A stretch of DNA of 64,000 nt from Marinobacterium aestuarii. Lineage in GTDB: Bacteria > Pseudomonadota > Gammaproteobacteria > Pseudomonadales > Balneatricaceae. The translations under genes were made by a program, and so were the position numbers. The notes beneath the pieces are model-generated. The model was not told the origin of the DNA, searched no databases, and saw only the letters and a list, made by a program, of their open reading frames with translations. Numbering within the stretch: position 1 is the first letter of the stretch; every line of letters starts with the position of its first letter. The stretch covers positions 1,798,001 through 1,862,000 of the forward strand of contig NZ_CP015839.1 of the NCBI RefSeq assembly GCF_001651805.1. The letters are read 5' to 3'. Below are positions 1 to 8,127 of this stretch, piece after piece.

Positions 1-1
1 T

Positions 2-400
2 GGCGGCCTGGTACTGCTGTACACCAGGGTTGCGGCCTGGCGTATCGTTGCCGGCGTGCTGGCCGGTACGGTAGTTACCACCGTGCTGCTGAACCTGATC
101 GGGTCCGATACCAATCCCATGTTCAGTGTGCCTTTCTACTGGCACATGGTGCTCGGTGGTTATGCCTTCGGTCTGTTCTTCATGGCCACGGACCCGGTGT
201 CGGCGTCCATGACCAATACCGGCAAGTGGTACTTCGGTGCCCTGATCGGTCTGATGGTGGTGCTGATTCGCGTCGTCAACCCGGCCTTCCCTGAAGGCAT
301 GATGCTGGCGATTCTGTTCGGTAACCTCTTTGCGCCGCTGATCGACAGCTTTGTGGTGCAGGCCAACATCAAGCGGAGGATGAAACGTCATGGCGGCTAA
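2..400 (+). CDS. nqrB: Na+-NQR subunit B, C-terminal part (5' end outside window)
   Basis: This is the C-terminal ~132 residues of the membrane subunit NqrB of the sodium-pumping NADH:quinone oxidoreductase. The frame is open from base 2, so the gene starts before the window. Visible are hydrophobic helices, the NqrB/RnfD-type segment [15 protein letters not shown] and a basic tail (KRRMKRHGG). In the family, NqrB carries covalent FMN on a Thr upstream of this part, plus riboflavin and the quinone site. The stop overlaps the nqrC start by 11 bases, which suggests translational coupling. Identification rests on this segment and on the unambiguous nqrCDEF genes that follow. Confidence 0.95.
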   Translation, partial: GGLVLLYTRVAAWRIVAGVLAGTVVTTVLLNLIGSDTNPMFSVPFYWHMVLGGYAFGLFFMATDPVSASMTNTGKWYFGALIGLMVVLIRVVNPAFPEGMMLAILFGNLFAPLIDSFVVQANIKRRMKRHGG

Positions 401-1166
401 TGATTCGATCAAGAAGACGATTACCGTTACCGTTCTGCTGTGCGTCGTCTGCTCGGTAGTTGTATCCGCCGCAGCGGTACTGCTCAAGCCTCAGCAGGTT
501 TCCAACAAGGAGCTGGACCGCAAGTCCAACATCCTGTCGGCAGCGGGTATCAGTGAACCCGGCAAGTCCGTGGATGAGCTGTTCGCGCAGATCACCACCA
601 AAATCGTCGACCTGGAAACAGGCAAGTTCACCGATGCGGTGAATGTTGCGACCTACGATGCCATCAAGGCTGCCAAGGATCCGGCACGTTCCATCAAGCT
701 GGATCGCCAGGACGACATCGCCTCCATCAAGCGTCAGGCCCGCTATATGCCGGTCTACCTGGTGCAAGATGGAAACCAGATCGAGCGCATTATCCTGCCG
801 GTTCACGGTTACGGTCTCTGGTCTACCCTGTACGGGTTCCTGGCGCTGGAAGGCGACCTGAACACAGTGGTGGGTCTGGGCTTCTATTCCCACGCCGAAA
901 CACCGGGCCTGGGTGGCGAAGTTGATAACCCGGCCTGGAAAGCGCTCTGGCCTGGCAAGAAGGTTTACGAAGAGGGAACGATGGATCCCATATTGCACCT
1001 GATCAAGGGCAATGTGAATCCGTCTTCAGCGGATGCGGCGCATCAGATTGATGGTCTGTCCGGCGCGACTCTGACCAGCAATGGCGTGAGCAACCTGGTT
1101 AAATTCTGGCTCGGCGAGAATGGCTACGCGCCGTTTCTGGCTAACCTGCGTGCAGGGGGGGTGTAA
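390..1166 (+). CDS. nqrC: Na+-NQR subunit C (covalent FMN subunit)
   Basis: NqrC is 258 residues, normal for the family. One N-terminal membrane helix (about residues 10-32) anchors a periplasmic flavin domain. The flavinylation motif SGAT lies at residues 224-227, so Thr227 should carry the phosphoester-linked FMN that ApbE installs; apbE lies downstream in the same operon. The segment [14 protein letters not shown] is typical of NqrC/RnfG. It overlaps the end of nqrB, and nqrD follows 3 bases after its stop, so it belongs to one polycistronic message. Confidence 0.97.
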   Translation: MAANDSIKKTITVTVLLCVVCSVVVSAAAVLLKPQQVSNKELDRKSNILSAAGISEPGKSVDELFAQITTKIVDLETGKFTDAVNVATYDAIKAAKDPARSIKLDRQDDIASIKRQARYMPVYLVQDGNQIERIILPVHGYGLWSTLYGFLALEGDLNTVVGLGFYSHAETPGLGGEVDNPAWKALWPGKKVYEEGTMDPILHLIKGNVNPSSADAAHQIDGLSGATLTSNGVSNLVKFWLGENGYAPFLANLRAGGV

Positions 1167-1169
1167 ATC

Positions 1170-1835
<666 letters not shown>

Positions 1836-1837
1836 TC

Positions 1838-2446
1838 ATGGAACAGCTGATAAGCCTTTTCGTTAAGGCCGTTTTCGTTGAAAACATGGCGCTCGCCTTC
1901 TTCCTGGGGATGTGTACTTTCCTTGCGATCTCCAAGAAGGTACAGACGGCGATTGGCCTGGGTATTGCGGTTATAGTGGTACTGGCCATCACGACGCCGA
2001 TCAATAACCTGGTTTTCAACCATCTGCTGCGTGAAGGCGCGCTGGCCTGGGCCGGTTACCCTGACGTGGATCTGAGCTTCCTCGGCTATATCTCGTACAT
2101 CGGCGTTATTGCGGCGGTTGTGCAGATTCTCGAGATGTTCCTCGACAAGTTCGTACCGGCGCTCTACAACGCCCTGGGTGTGTTCTTGCCGCTGATTACC
2201 GTGAACTGCGCCATCATGGGTGCGGCGCTGTTCATGGTAGAGCGTGACTACAACTTCAGCGAAAGTGTGGTTTACGGAGTGGGTGCCGGTACGGGCTGGG
2301 CTCTGGCCATCACGGCGCTGGCGGGTATTCGCGAAAAGCTCAAGTACAGCGACGTGCCGGCAGGACTGCGTGGCCTGGGCATCACCTTCATTACTGTCGG
2401 TCTGATGTCTCTGGGTTTCATGTCCTTCTCCGGTGTGCAGCTGTAA
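1838..2446 (+). CDS. nqrE: Na+-NQR subunit E
   Basis: A 202-residue polytopic membrane protein of the NqrE/RnfA family, with six predicted helices in inverted topology to NqrD. Cys26 (FLGMCTFLA) and Cys124 (TVNCAIMG) correspond to the conserved cysteine pair that completes the iron centre with NqrD. It starts 2 bases after the nqrD stop. The 33-base gap to nqrF is the widest in the early operon. Confidence 0.97.
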   Translation: MEQLISLFVKAVFVENMALAFFLGMCTFLAISKKVQTAIGLGIAVIVVLAITTPINNLVFNHLLREGALAWAGYPDVDLSFLGYISYIGVIAAVVQILEMFLDKFVPALYNALGVFLPLITVNCAIMGAALFMVERDYNFSESVVYGVGAGTGWALAITALAGIREKLKYSDVPAGLRGLGITFITVGLMSLGFMSFSGVQL

Positions 2447-2479
2447 GGAACATGATGAACACAAGGGTGGATCAAGCCA

Positions 2480-3706
2480 ATGAATGCTGAAATCGTTCTC
2501 GGCGTTGTCATGTTTACCGCGATGGTGTTGGCACTTGTCGCGGTTATCCTGGCAGCCCGTTCAAAGCTCGTAAGCTCCGGTAACGTCAATATAGAGATTA
2601 ATGGCGATCCGGAAAAAACCATTACGGTTGCGGCCGGCGACAAGCTGTTGTCGACCCTGGCCGGTGCTGGCATCTTCGTCCCCTCCGCCTGTGGCGGCGG
2701 TGGTACCTGTGCCCAGTGCAAATGTATCGTGGAAGAGGGCGGTGGCTCCATGCTGCCGACCGAAGAGTCCCACTTCACCCTGCGTGAAGGCAAGCAGGGC
2801 TGGCGTCTGTCGTGCCAGGTTGCCGTCAAGCAGGACCTGAAGATCGAACTCGAAGACGATGTCTTCGGCGTCAAGAAATGGGAGTGCACCGTCGATTCAA
2901 ACCCGAACGTGGCCACTTTCATAAAGGAACTGACACTGCGCCTGCCTGAAGGCCAGAATGTTGACTTCCGCGCCGGTGGTTATGTGCAGCTCGAGGCTCC
3001 GGCCCACGTAGTGCACTACAAGGACTTCGATATCGAAGAGGAATACCGCGCAGACTGGGACAAGTTCAACGTCTGGCAGTATGTCTCCAAGGTTGATGAG
3101 CCGGTTATCCGTGCCTATTCCATGGCCAACTACCCGGAAGAAGTGGGTATTGTTAAGTTCAATATCCGTATCGCTTCGCCGCCGCCGGGCACCAGCTTCC
3201 CGCCGGGCAAGATGTCGTCCTATGTCTTCGGTCTCAAGCCCGGTGACAAGATCGACGTTTACGGTCCCTTCGGTGAGTTCTTCGCCCAGGAAACCGATAA
3301 CGAGATGGTCTTTATCGGTGGTGGTGCCGGCATGGCGCCAATGCGCTCGCATATCTTCGATCAGCTCAAGCGTTTGAACTCCAAGCGCAGGATCAGCTTC
3401 TGGTATGGCGCACGCTCCATGCGTGAAGCCTTCTATGGTGAAGAATATGATGCGCTTGCCGCAGAGAACGATAACTTCAAGTGGCATCTGGCGCTGTCGG
3501 ATCCCCAGCCTGAAGATAACTGGGATGGCCACACCGGCTTTATCCACAACGTGCTGTACGAGAACTATCTGCGGGATCACGATGCGCCCGAAGATTGCGA
3601 GTACTACATGTGTGGGCCGCCGATGATGAACGCGGCGGTCATCCAGATGCTGGTAGATCTGGGTGTCGAACGTGAAAACATCTATCTCGACGACTTCGGT
3701 GGTTGA
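2480..3706 (+). CDS. nqrF: Na+-NQR subunit F (NADH dehydrogenase, 2Fe-2S and FAD)
   Basis: NqrF (408 residues) is the NADH entry subunit. An N-terminal membrane helix (about 4-26) is followed by a plant-type ferredoxin domain with cluster ligands Cys71, Cys77, Cys80 and Cys112. The ferredoxin-reductase FAD domain carries the RxYS motif at Arg211-Ser214 (RAYSMANYP). The NADH-binding domain has [12 protein letters not shown] and the terminal [10 protein letters not shown] and YLDDFGG motifs. The length and all key residues match active enzymes. The gene is followed almost at once by apbE. Confidence 0.98.
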   Translation: MNAEIVLGVVMFTAMVLALVAVILAARSKLVSSGNVNIEINGDPEKTITVAAGDKLLSTLAGAGIFVPSACGGGGTCAQCKCIVEEGGGSMLPTEESHFTLREGKQGWRLSCQVAVKQDLKIELEDDVFGVKKWECTVDSNPNVATFIKELTLRLPEGQNVDFRAGGYVQLEAPAHVVHYKDFDIEEEYRADWDKFNVWQYVSKVDEPVIRAYSMANYPEEVGIVKFNIRIASPPPGTSFPPGKMSSYVFGLKPGDKIDVYGPFGEFFAQETDNEMVFIGGGAGMAPMRSHIFDQLKRLNSKRRISFWYGARSMREAFYGEEYDALAAENDNFKWHLALSDPQPEDNWDGHTGFIHNVLYENYLRDHDAPEDCEYYMCGPPMMNAAVIQMLVDLGVERENIYLDDFGG

Positions 3707-3709
3707 TGG

Positions 3710-4768
3710 ATGGTCGCTTCTGTGCCGAAGCTGACAACAAAATGGCCAGCAGCTTCCCTGCTGGCCATTTTTTTTGTGTGGCTGCTAATTCTGTCTGGCT
3801 GCAGTTCGGAACCCGAGCAGCGGGTGCTCAGCGTTTCGGGCGCCACCATGGGGACGACCTACAGCGTCAAATGGGTGTCGGCTGAGTCCGGGGATGAGTC
3901 TGTTGAGCGCATAGGGGCGCGGCTGCAGCAATCCTTGCTGGATGTGAACCAGTCGATGTCGACCTACATCGTGGATTCTGAGCTATCGCGCTTTAATCAG
4001 GCAGGGGCGGGCTACAGTACTCAAGTCTCGGCCGGTTTGTTTGAAGTGCTGCAGCTGGCGCAGACGATCAGCCAGAGCACCCAGGGTGCTTTCGATGTTA
4101 CAGTCGGGCCGCTGGTCAATCTCTGGGGCTTTGGACCTGATGGGCGCGTGACCCATGCCCCGGAGCAGGCGCAGATCGATGCGGCGCGTCAGCGCGTGGG
4201 TTATCAGTACCTGCAGCTGGACGCGCCCACACTGCATGCAAGCAAGACGGCTGATCTTTACGTCGACCTCTCGGCCATCGCCAAGGGCTATGGCGTGGAT
4301 GAGCTGGCGCGGGTGATGGAACATGAAGGCATCGACAGCTATCTGGTGGAGATTGGCGGCGAGCTGCGTGCCAGGGGGCTCAAGCCCGATGGCAATGGCT
4401 GGCGCATCGCGATTGAAAGCCCGGTCGATGCAGGCCGTGAAGTGCAGCGTGTTATTACGGTGCATGAAACCGGCGTGGCCACCTCGGGTGACTACCGCAA
4501 TTACTTCCAGGAAGACGGGGTGCGCTTTTCCCATACCCTGGACCCGCTGACCGGCAAGCCTATTGCGCATCAGCTGGCATCGGTGACCGTACTGCGGCCA
4601 ACCTGCGCCGAGGCGGATGCGCTGGCCACGGCCCTGACGGTGATGGGGGATGAACGCGGCTACCAGTATGCGATCGATAATCAGATAGCCGCCTTTTTTA
4701 TCGTCAAGTCTGAAGCCGGTTTTGTAGAGCGCATGACGCCGCAATTCGAGCAATACCTAAGCAAGTAA
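3710..4768 (+). CDS. apbE: FAD:protein FMN transferase, lipoprotein
   Basis: ApbE/Ftp uses FAD to attach FMN covalently to Thr in the SGAT-type motifs of NqrB and NqrC. The 352-residue product has a hydrophobic signal segment and lipobox LSGC, so Cys31 would be lipidated and the enzyme anchored in the periplasm. Family segments visible include GATMGTTYSVKW, the FDVTVGPLVNLWGFG block, DLSAIAKGYGVD, EIGGELRARG and the ATSGDYRNYF and HTLDPLTG motifs. The start at 3710 gives the complete signal peptide; the next in-frame GTG (3776) would leave too short a leader. A terminator hairpin overlaps the leader codons, and the 3' end belongs to a tandem duplication. Confidence 0.96.
   Translation: MVASVPKLTTKWPAASLLAIFFVWLLILSGCSSEPEQRVLSVSGATMGTTYSVKWVSAESGDESVERIGARLQQSLLDVNQSMSTYIVDSELSRFNQAGAGYSTQVSAGLFEVLQLAQTISQSTQGAFDVTVGPLVNLWGFGPDGRVTHAPEQAQIDAARQRVGYQYLQLDAPTLHASKTADLYVDLSAIAKGYGVDELARVMEHEGIDSYLVEIGGELRARGLKPDGNGWRIAIESPVDAGREVQRVITVHETGVATSGDYRNYFQEDGVRFSHTLDPLTGKPIAHQLASVTVLRPTCAEADALATALTVMGDERGYQYAIDNQIAAFFIVKSEAGFVERMTPQFEQYLSK
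3739..3775 (+). terminator. Intrinsic terminator hairpin inside the apbE leader codons
   Basis: Positions 3739-3752 pair perfectly with 3758-3771 (14 bp, including GGCCAGCAG/CTGCTGGCC) around a 5-base CTTCC loop, and eight T residues run from 3768 to 3775. This is a canonical Rho-independent terminator 32 bases after the nqrF stop. It lies wholly inside the reading frame of apbE, where it encodes part of the lipoprotein signal peptide (WPAASLLAIFF). It probably lowers transcription of apbE and nqrM relative to nqrBCDEF unless translation melts it. Confidence 0.85.
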
Positions 4769-4843
4769 GCTATTGCCGATGGCTATTATGATTTTGACCT
4801 TTGTGTCGCTCGGCACGGTGATCCTGACGATGCCCGTGGGCGT
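4729..4843 (+). repeat. Tandem duplication at apbE/nqrM junction, copy 1
   Basis: This ~115 bp unit covers the last codons of apbE, its stop, the spacer, and a decayed copy of the first codons of nqrM. It is directly followed by a second copy. Shared blocks include GCCGCAATTCGAGCAATACC and ATTATGATTTTGACCTTTGT. The apbE terminus is intact here, while the nqrM start is the degenerate one. Confidence 0.85.
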
Positions 4844-4895
4844 GCGCATGATGCCGCAATTCGAGCAATACCTAAGCCAAGTGAGGTGTTACTGA
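4779..4895 (+). pseudogene. Chimeric 38-codon ORF: NqrM N-terminus joined to ApbE C-terminus
   Basis: Created by the tandem duplication, this ORF begins MAIMILTFVSLG, matching the NqrM start [12 protein letters not shown]. It then runs into a second copy of the ApbE tail (MMPQFEQYLS) and ends RCY. Its stop TGA overlaps the ATG of the intact nqrM (ATG at 4895). Substitutions relative to nqrM show that it has drifted. I read it as a duplication by-product with no own function, though it could couple translation into nqrM. Confidence 0.7.
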
Positions 4896-4960
4896 TGGAT
4901 ATTATGATTTTGACCTTTGTGGTGCTCGGTGCCGTGATCCTGGCCATGTCCGTGGGCGTG
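4844..4960 (+). repeat. Tandem duplication at apbE/nqrM junction, copy 2
   Basis: The second unit carries a non-functional copy of the apbE 3' end (positions about 4849-4878) and then the functional nqrM start. Its offset to copy 1 is 115 bases in the apbE part and 116 in the nqrM part, because of one inserted C. The upstream GTGAGG in this copy probably serves as the nqrM ribosome-binding site. Confidence 0.85.
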
Positions 4961-5131
4961 TTGATGGGGCGTAAGCCCATCGCCGGTTCCTGTGGCGGCA
5001 TGGGTGCCATGGGTGTGGAAACCGAGTGCGATATCTGCGGCGGTAACCCGAACAAGTGCGACGAAGAACAGAAAAAAACCACCGACCGGGCCCAGACTCC
5101 GGCGGCTCTGGCGTATGAGGTCAAGGCATAG
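4895..5131 (+). CDS. nqrM: Na+-NQR maturation factor NqrM
   Basis: A 78-residue protein of the former DUF539 family, needed in Vibrio to mature Na+-NQR, probably by delivering iron to the NqrD/NqrE centre. An N-terminal helix (about 2-24) is followed by the Cys-rich segment: Cys33, Cys45, Cys48 and Cys55 in [10 protein letters not shown] and [14 protein letters not shown]. The ATG at 4895 follows a GTGAGG ribosome-binding site and matches the family start; an upstream in-frame GTG at 4886 is less likely. Its first ~20 codons are duplicated just upstream. Confidence 0.95.
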   Translation: MDIMILTFVVLGAVILAMSVGVLMGRKPIAGSCGGMGAMGVETECDICGGNPNKCDEEQKKTTDRAQTPAALAYEVKA

Positions 5132-5198
5132 GTCTATACCTGGCCTGGATTTTTGTCCGCCCATAGTGGTGTTATTTCAAGATACGAAGGGGAAACGA

Positions 5199-6599
5199 AT
5201 GGCAGTGTATGACTATGACGTCATTGTGATCGGATCCGGACCCGCGGGTGAGGGTGCGGCCATGAATTCGGTCAAGAAGGGGCGCCGCGTTGCGGTGATC
5301 GAGGAGCAGGACCTGGTGGGCGGCAACTGTACGCACAAGGGTACAATTCCCTCCAAGGCACTACGTCATTCCGTGAAGCAGATCATCGAGTTCAACACCA
5401 ACCCGATGTTCCGTGATATTGGTGAGCCGCGCTGGTTTTCGTTCCCCATAGTGTTGAACCGCGCCGAAAAGGTTATCGCCAATCAGGTGATGTTGCGCAC
5501 CAACTTTTATGCGCGCAACCGGGTGGATGTGTTCTTTGGCCGGGCTGAGTTTGCCGACAAGAACACCATCATCGTGCGCGGCACGGCCAATGGCGAGGAA
5601 ACGCTGCGCGCGCGCAATGTCGTGATCGCAACCGGTTCGCGCCCCTATTGCCCGCCGGATATCGACTTCGAACACCCGCGTATCTACAACTCCGATACCA
5701 TTCTCAAACTCAGCCATACACCCCGTACCATGGTGATTTACGGTGCCGGGGTTATCGGTTGTGAATACGCCTCCATCTTTGCAGGCCTGGGCGTCAAGGT
5801 GGACCTGATTGACCAGCGTGACCGTCTGCTGTCCTTCCTGGATGGCGAAATTTCGGATGCGCTGAGCTATCACCTGCGCAACAATGCTGTGAAAATTCGT
5901 CACAACGAAGAATATGCATCCGTTGTCGCGGACCAGGGCGGCGTGATCATGACCCTCAAGTCCGGCAAGCGCATTCATGCCGATGCTTTCCTCTGGTGTA
6001 ACGGCCGTACCGGCAACACCGATGGCCTGGGGCTGGAGAAGATCGGCCTGGTGGCTAACGGTCGTGGTCAGCTCGAGGTGGATGACCATTACCGCACGGG
6101 CTGCGAAGGCATTTATGCGGCCGGTGATGTGGTGGGCTGGCCAAGTCTGGCGTCGGCGGCGCTGGATCAGGGGCGTGCCGCGGCGGGGGATCTGCTGAAC
6201 TGCGAGGACTTCCGCTATATCAACGAAGTGCCGACCGGTATTTACACCCTTCCCGAGATCAGCTCGCTCGGCAAGACCGAGGAAGAGCTGACGGCGGAAT
6301 GCGTGCCCTACGAAGTGGGTCAGGCCTTCTTCAAGGATACCGCCAGGGCGCAGATATCCGGCCAGACGGTGGGCATGCTCAAGCTGCTGTTCAACCGCGA
6401 TACGCTGGAAATCCTGGGGATTCACTGCTTTGGTGACCATGCTTCCGAGATCGTCCATATCGGTCAGGCGATCATGGCGCAAAAGGGTGAGGCTAACACC
6501 CTGAAGTACTTTATCAATACCACCTTCAACTACCCGACCATGGCAGAAGCCTACCGTGTTGCGGCTATTTCCGGTTTGAACCGGATTTCCAACATCTAG
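5199..6599 (+). CDS. sthA: Soluble pyridine nucleotide transhydrogenase (Si-specific)
   Basis: A flavoprotein that transfers hydride between NADPH and NAD+. The 466-residue length is typical. The FAD Rossmann motif [10 protein letters not shown] starts at residue 12. The active-site region [16 protein letters not shown] has Cys44 but Thr49 in place of the second redox Cys; that loss separates SthA from lipoamide dehydrogenase and glutathione reductase. The NAD(P) motif [10 protein letters not shown] and the ATG preceded by AAGGGG (5187-5192) support the call and start. It follows the nqr operon by 67 bases; a shared role in NAD(P)H balance is inferred. Confidence 0.96.
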   Translation: MAVYDYDVIVIGSGPAGEGAAMNSVKKGRRVAVIEEQDLVGGNCTHKGTIPSKALRHSVKQIIEFNTNPMFRDIGEPRWFSFPIVLNRAEKVIANQVMLRTNFYARNRVDVFFGRAEFADKNTIIVRGTANGEETLRARNVVIATGSRPYCPPDIDFEHPRIYNSDTILKLSHTPRTMVIYGAGVIGCEYASIFAGLGVKVDLIDQRDRLLSFLDGEISDALSYHLRNNAVKIRHNEEYASVVADQGGVIMTLKSGKRIHADAFLWCNGRTGNTDGLGLEKIGLVANGRGQLEVDDHYRTGCEGIYAAGDVVGWPSLASAALDQGRAAAGDLLNCEDFRYINEVPTGIYTLPEISSLGKTEEELTAECVPYEVGQAFFKDTARAQISGQTVGMLKLLFNRDTLEILGIHCFGDHASEIVHIGQAIMAQKGEANTLKYFINTTFNYPTMAEAYRVAAISGLNRISNI

Positions 6600-6666
6600 A
6601 TCTTTGCGATATCCCCGGTCGGAGCCATCTGGTTCTGGCCGGGCTCTGTCTTTATCCGTCAGCCTG

Positions 6667-7365
6667 TCAGGCTGGCGATCCGGATTTCCTCTGCGTATTC
6701 CTTCGTGCCTTGGCATCGCTCTGAGCGGATTTTGGCGTGTCAGCATGGCTGATCGGCAGCGCCGCAGCGTCGATGTCAAGCAGCTCCAGTACCACCCGTG
6801 CCGCATAGGCATCGTTGCCGGCATAGAGCAACTGGTTGTCCTTGAGTTCCGGCAGAGCCCAGTTGGACATGGCAACGGATTTCGATTTCTGAAATTTCTG
6901 CCCCAGCAGTACCGCGATGGCAGCCTTGACGCCCAGCTCCCGACGATACCCCTGCTTGCGAAATACCTGATCCAGATCCAGCAGCGCGTTGGGCGTAATC
7001 CCCAGCTTGCGGCGGATATGGCTGCGATCGGAGCCTAATCCGAAGCCGACCTTGACGGTGTCCGCCGATTGCAGAATGCGGCACAGATGTTCGCAGCAAT
7101 GCTCGCGCCAGAGCTGAAAGATATAGGCATGCTTGAGGGTCGTCAGCTGCACCACGTGGGGGCCGCGTGAGGTTTCACCCTTGTCAAAGGTGGGCTTGGA
7201 CTCGGTATCGAAGCCCACATAGCGGCACTGCAGCAGGTCCCGGGTGGCGGCTATGAAGTCTTCATGACTGCGCGGTACCAGGATCTGGGCAAGACCCAGT
7301 CCCTGGAATGGGGGCATCAGGGCAATGTCGGCCTTGCCGGGGGCTTCACGTTCTTCTTTGCGCAT
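6667..7365 (-). CDS. DEDDy-type 3'-5' exonuclease, RNase D-like without HRDC
   Basis: A 232-residue single-domain exonuclease. Exo I is YVGFDTESKPTF (Asp and Glu metal ligands), Exo II is VKVGFGLGSD, and Exo III is YAGNDAYAARVV, with the Tyr and Asp of the DEDDy subclass. There is no C-terminal HRDC domain, unlike the rnd product at 26.3 kb. The tail is basic (KARRNTQRKSGS). The start overlaps the end of the upstream small gene by 20 bases, so they are probably co-transcribed. Substrate (DNA or RNA) cannot be told from sequence. Confidence 0.88.
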   Translation of the reverse strand: MRKEEREAPGKADIALMPPFQGLGLAQILVPRSHEDFIAATRDLLQCRYVGFDTESKPTFDKGETSRGPHVVQLTTLKHAYIFQLWREHCCEHLCRILQSADTVKVGFGLGSDRSHIRRKLGITPNALLDLDQVFRKQGYRRELGVKAAIAVLLGQKFQKSKSVAMSNWALPELKDNQLLYAGNDAYAARVVLELLDIDAAALPISHADTPKSAQSDAKARRNTQRKSGSPA

Positions 7366-7645
7366 TGATCAGGCTCGTCTTGTTTTTGCTCGCCGTCAGG
7401 GCACGGTATTGAATGATAAGGTCGATGATTTCCGGTCGCGGCGTGGCCACGGCCATCAAGGACTCTTCCAGTGAGCGGCGCTGGGGCAGGGGCAGGTTGA
7501 ACTTGTCGAGCAGGATCTGCCTGACTTCAGCGTCGGCGTCGGGGTCGATAGTGGTGCCGGCGTAGATACAGATGCGCTGTAAAATAAATGCTTTGTTCGC
7601 CATTAAACGGGGTTCCGCGTTGAGGATGGTCGGGGGTGTTTGCAT
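7346..7645 (-). CDS. Conserved-looking hypothetical protein, 99 aa
   Basis: I do not recognise a named family. The ATG at 7645 has a good ribosome-binding site (GCAGGATGTCTT just before it). An internal Met at residue 15 (MANKAF) lacks one. The protein is soluble and largely helical, with a Leu-rich middle (DKFNLPLPQRRSLEESL). Its 3' end overlaps the exonuclease gene by 20 bases, which argues that it is real and in the same operon. Confidence 0.6.
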   Translation of the reverse strand: MQTPPTILNAEPRLMANKAFILQRICIYAGTTIDPDADAEVRQILLDKFNLPLPQRRSLEESLMAVATPRPEIIDLIIQYRALTASKNKTSLINAQRRT

Positions 7646-7675
7646 AAGACATCCTGCGGGAGATCAGGCCCGGCT

Positions 7676-7729
7676 AGCAGCCTGTCGGGCTTTTCCACAG
7701 TAGATCAGTGGTAAGTCCGACAGGCTGCC
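7676..7729. mobile_element. MITE-like inverted-repeat element, 54 bp (internally deleted copy)
   Basis: The ends AGCAGCCTGTCGGGCTT (7676-7692) and AAGTCCGACAGGCTGCC (7713-7729) are inverted repeats with two mismatches. Positions 7691-7728 match the right 38 bases of the longer element at 51415-51579 with three differences. This copy therefore looks like the long one with about 110 internal bases removed. It lies between two minus-strand genes and could fold into a strong hairpin. Confidence 0.75.
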
Positions 7730-7745
7730 AGGGCGTCCAGGGCTC

Positions 7746-7979
7746 TCAGCTGCGTGGGCCGTCTGTCAGCACTGCGATGTACAGGTCTTCGACCTTCTTG
7801 CGTGCCCAGGGCGTACGGCGCAGGAATTTGAGGCTCGACTTGATGGACGGGTCCTGGGTGAAACAGCGGATATCAATGCGATCACCCAGCTCGCTCCAGC
7901 CGTAGTGTTCAACCAGGCGGGTGACAACCTGTTCCAGGGTAGTGCCATGCAGGGGGTTATTGGGTTGCGGGTGGTTCAT
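7746..7979 (-). CDS. VF530 / DUF2132 family DNA-binding-like protein
   Basis: A small protein (77 residues from the ATG at 7979) with the family pattern [20 protein letters not shown], then [20 protein letters not shown] and [14 protein letters not shown]. The family is defined by the Vibrio fischeri VF530 structure, which suggested DNA binding; its cellular role is unknown. A longer GTG-initiated form (to 8021) is possible but has no ribosome-binding site, whereas AAAGGA lies 13 bases before the ATG. Confidence 0.85.
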   Translation of the reverse strand: MNHPQPNNPLHGTTLEQVVTRLVEHYGWSELGDRIDIRCFTQDPSIKSSLKFLRRTPWARKKVEDLYIAVLTDGPRS

Positions 7980-8127
7980 GGTGTTGGCGTGGTCCTTTAG
8001 GGAGAGCGGTGTCGAATGCACTGGCTGCCGGGAACGGTGATGGAAATAGTGCGTTGCAGCATTAGGTTAGGGCAGATTATATCACCTGCGTCAGAGCGCG
8101 GCTTTACAGACCGGGTGCCGGACAGGC

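Noticed and set aside
6655-6680. CAGCCTGTCAGGCTG palindrome as another MITE end
   Set aside because: It shares only the first nine bases of the element end and is more simply a small hairpin at the exonuclease 3' end.
5361-6875. 504-codon minus-strand ORF opposite sthA
   Set aside because: Antisense of sthA and running into the next gene; no domain logic in the translation.
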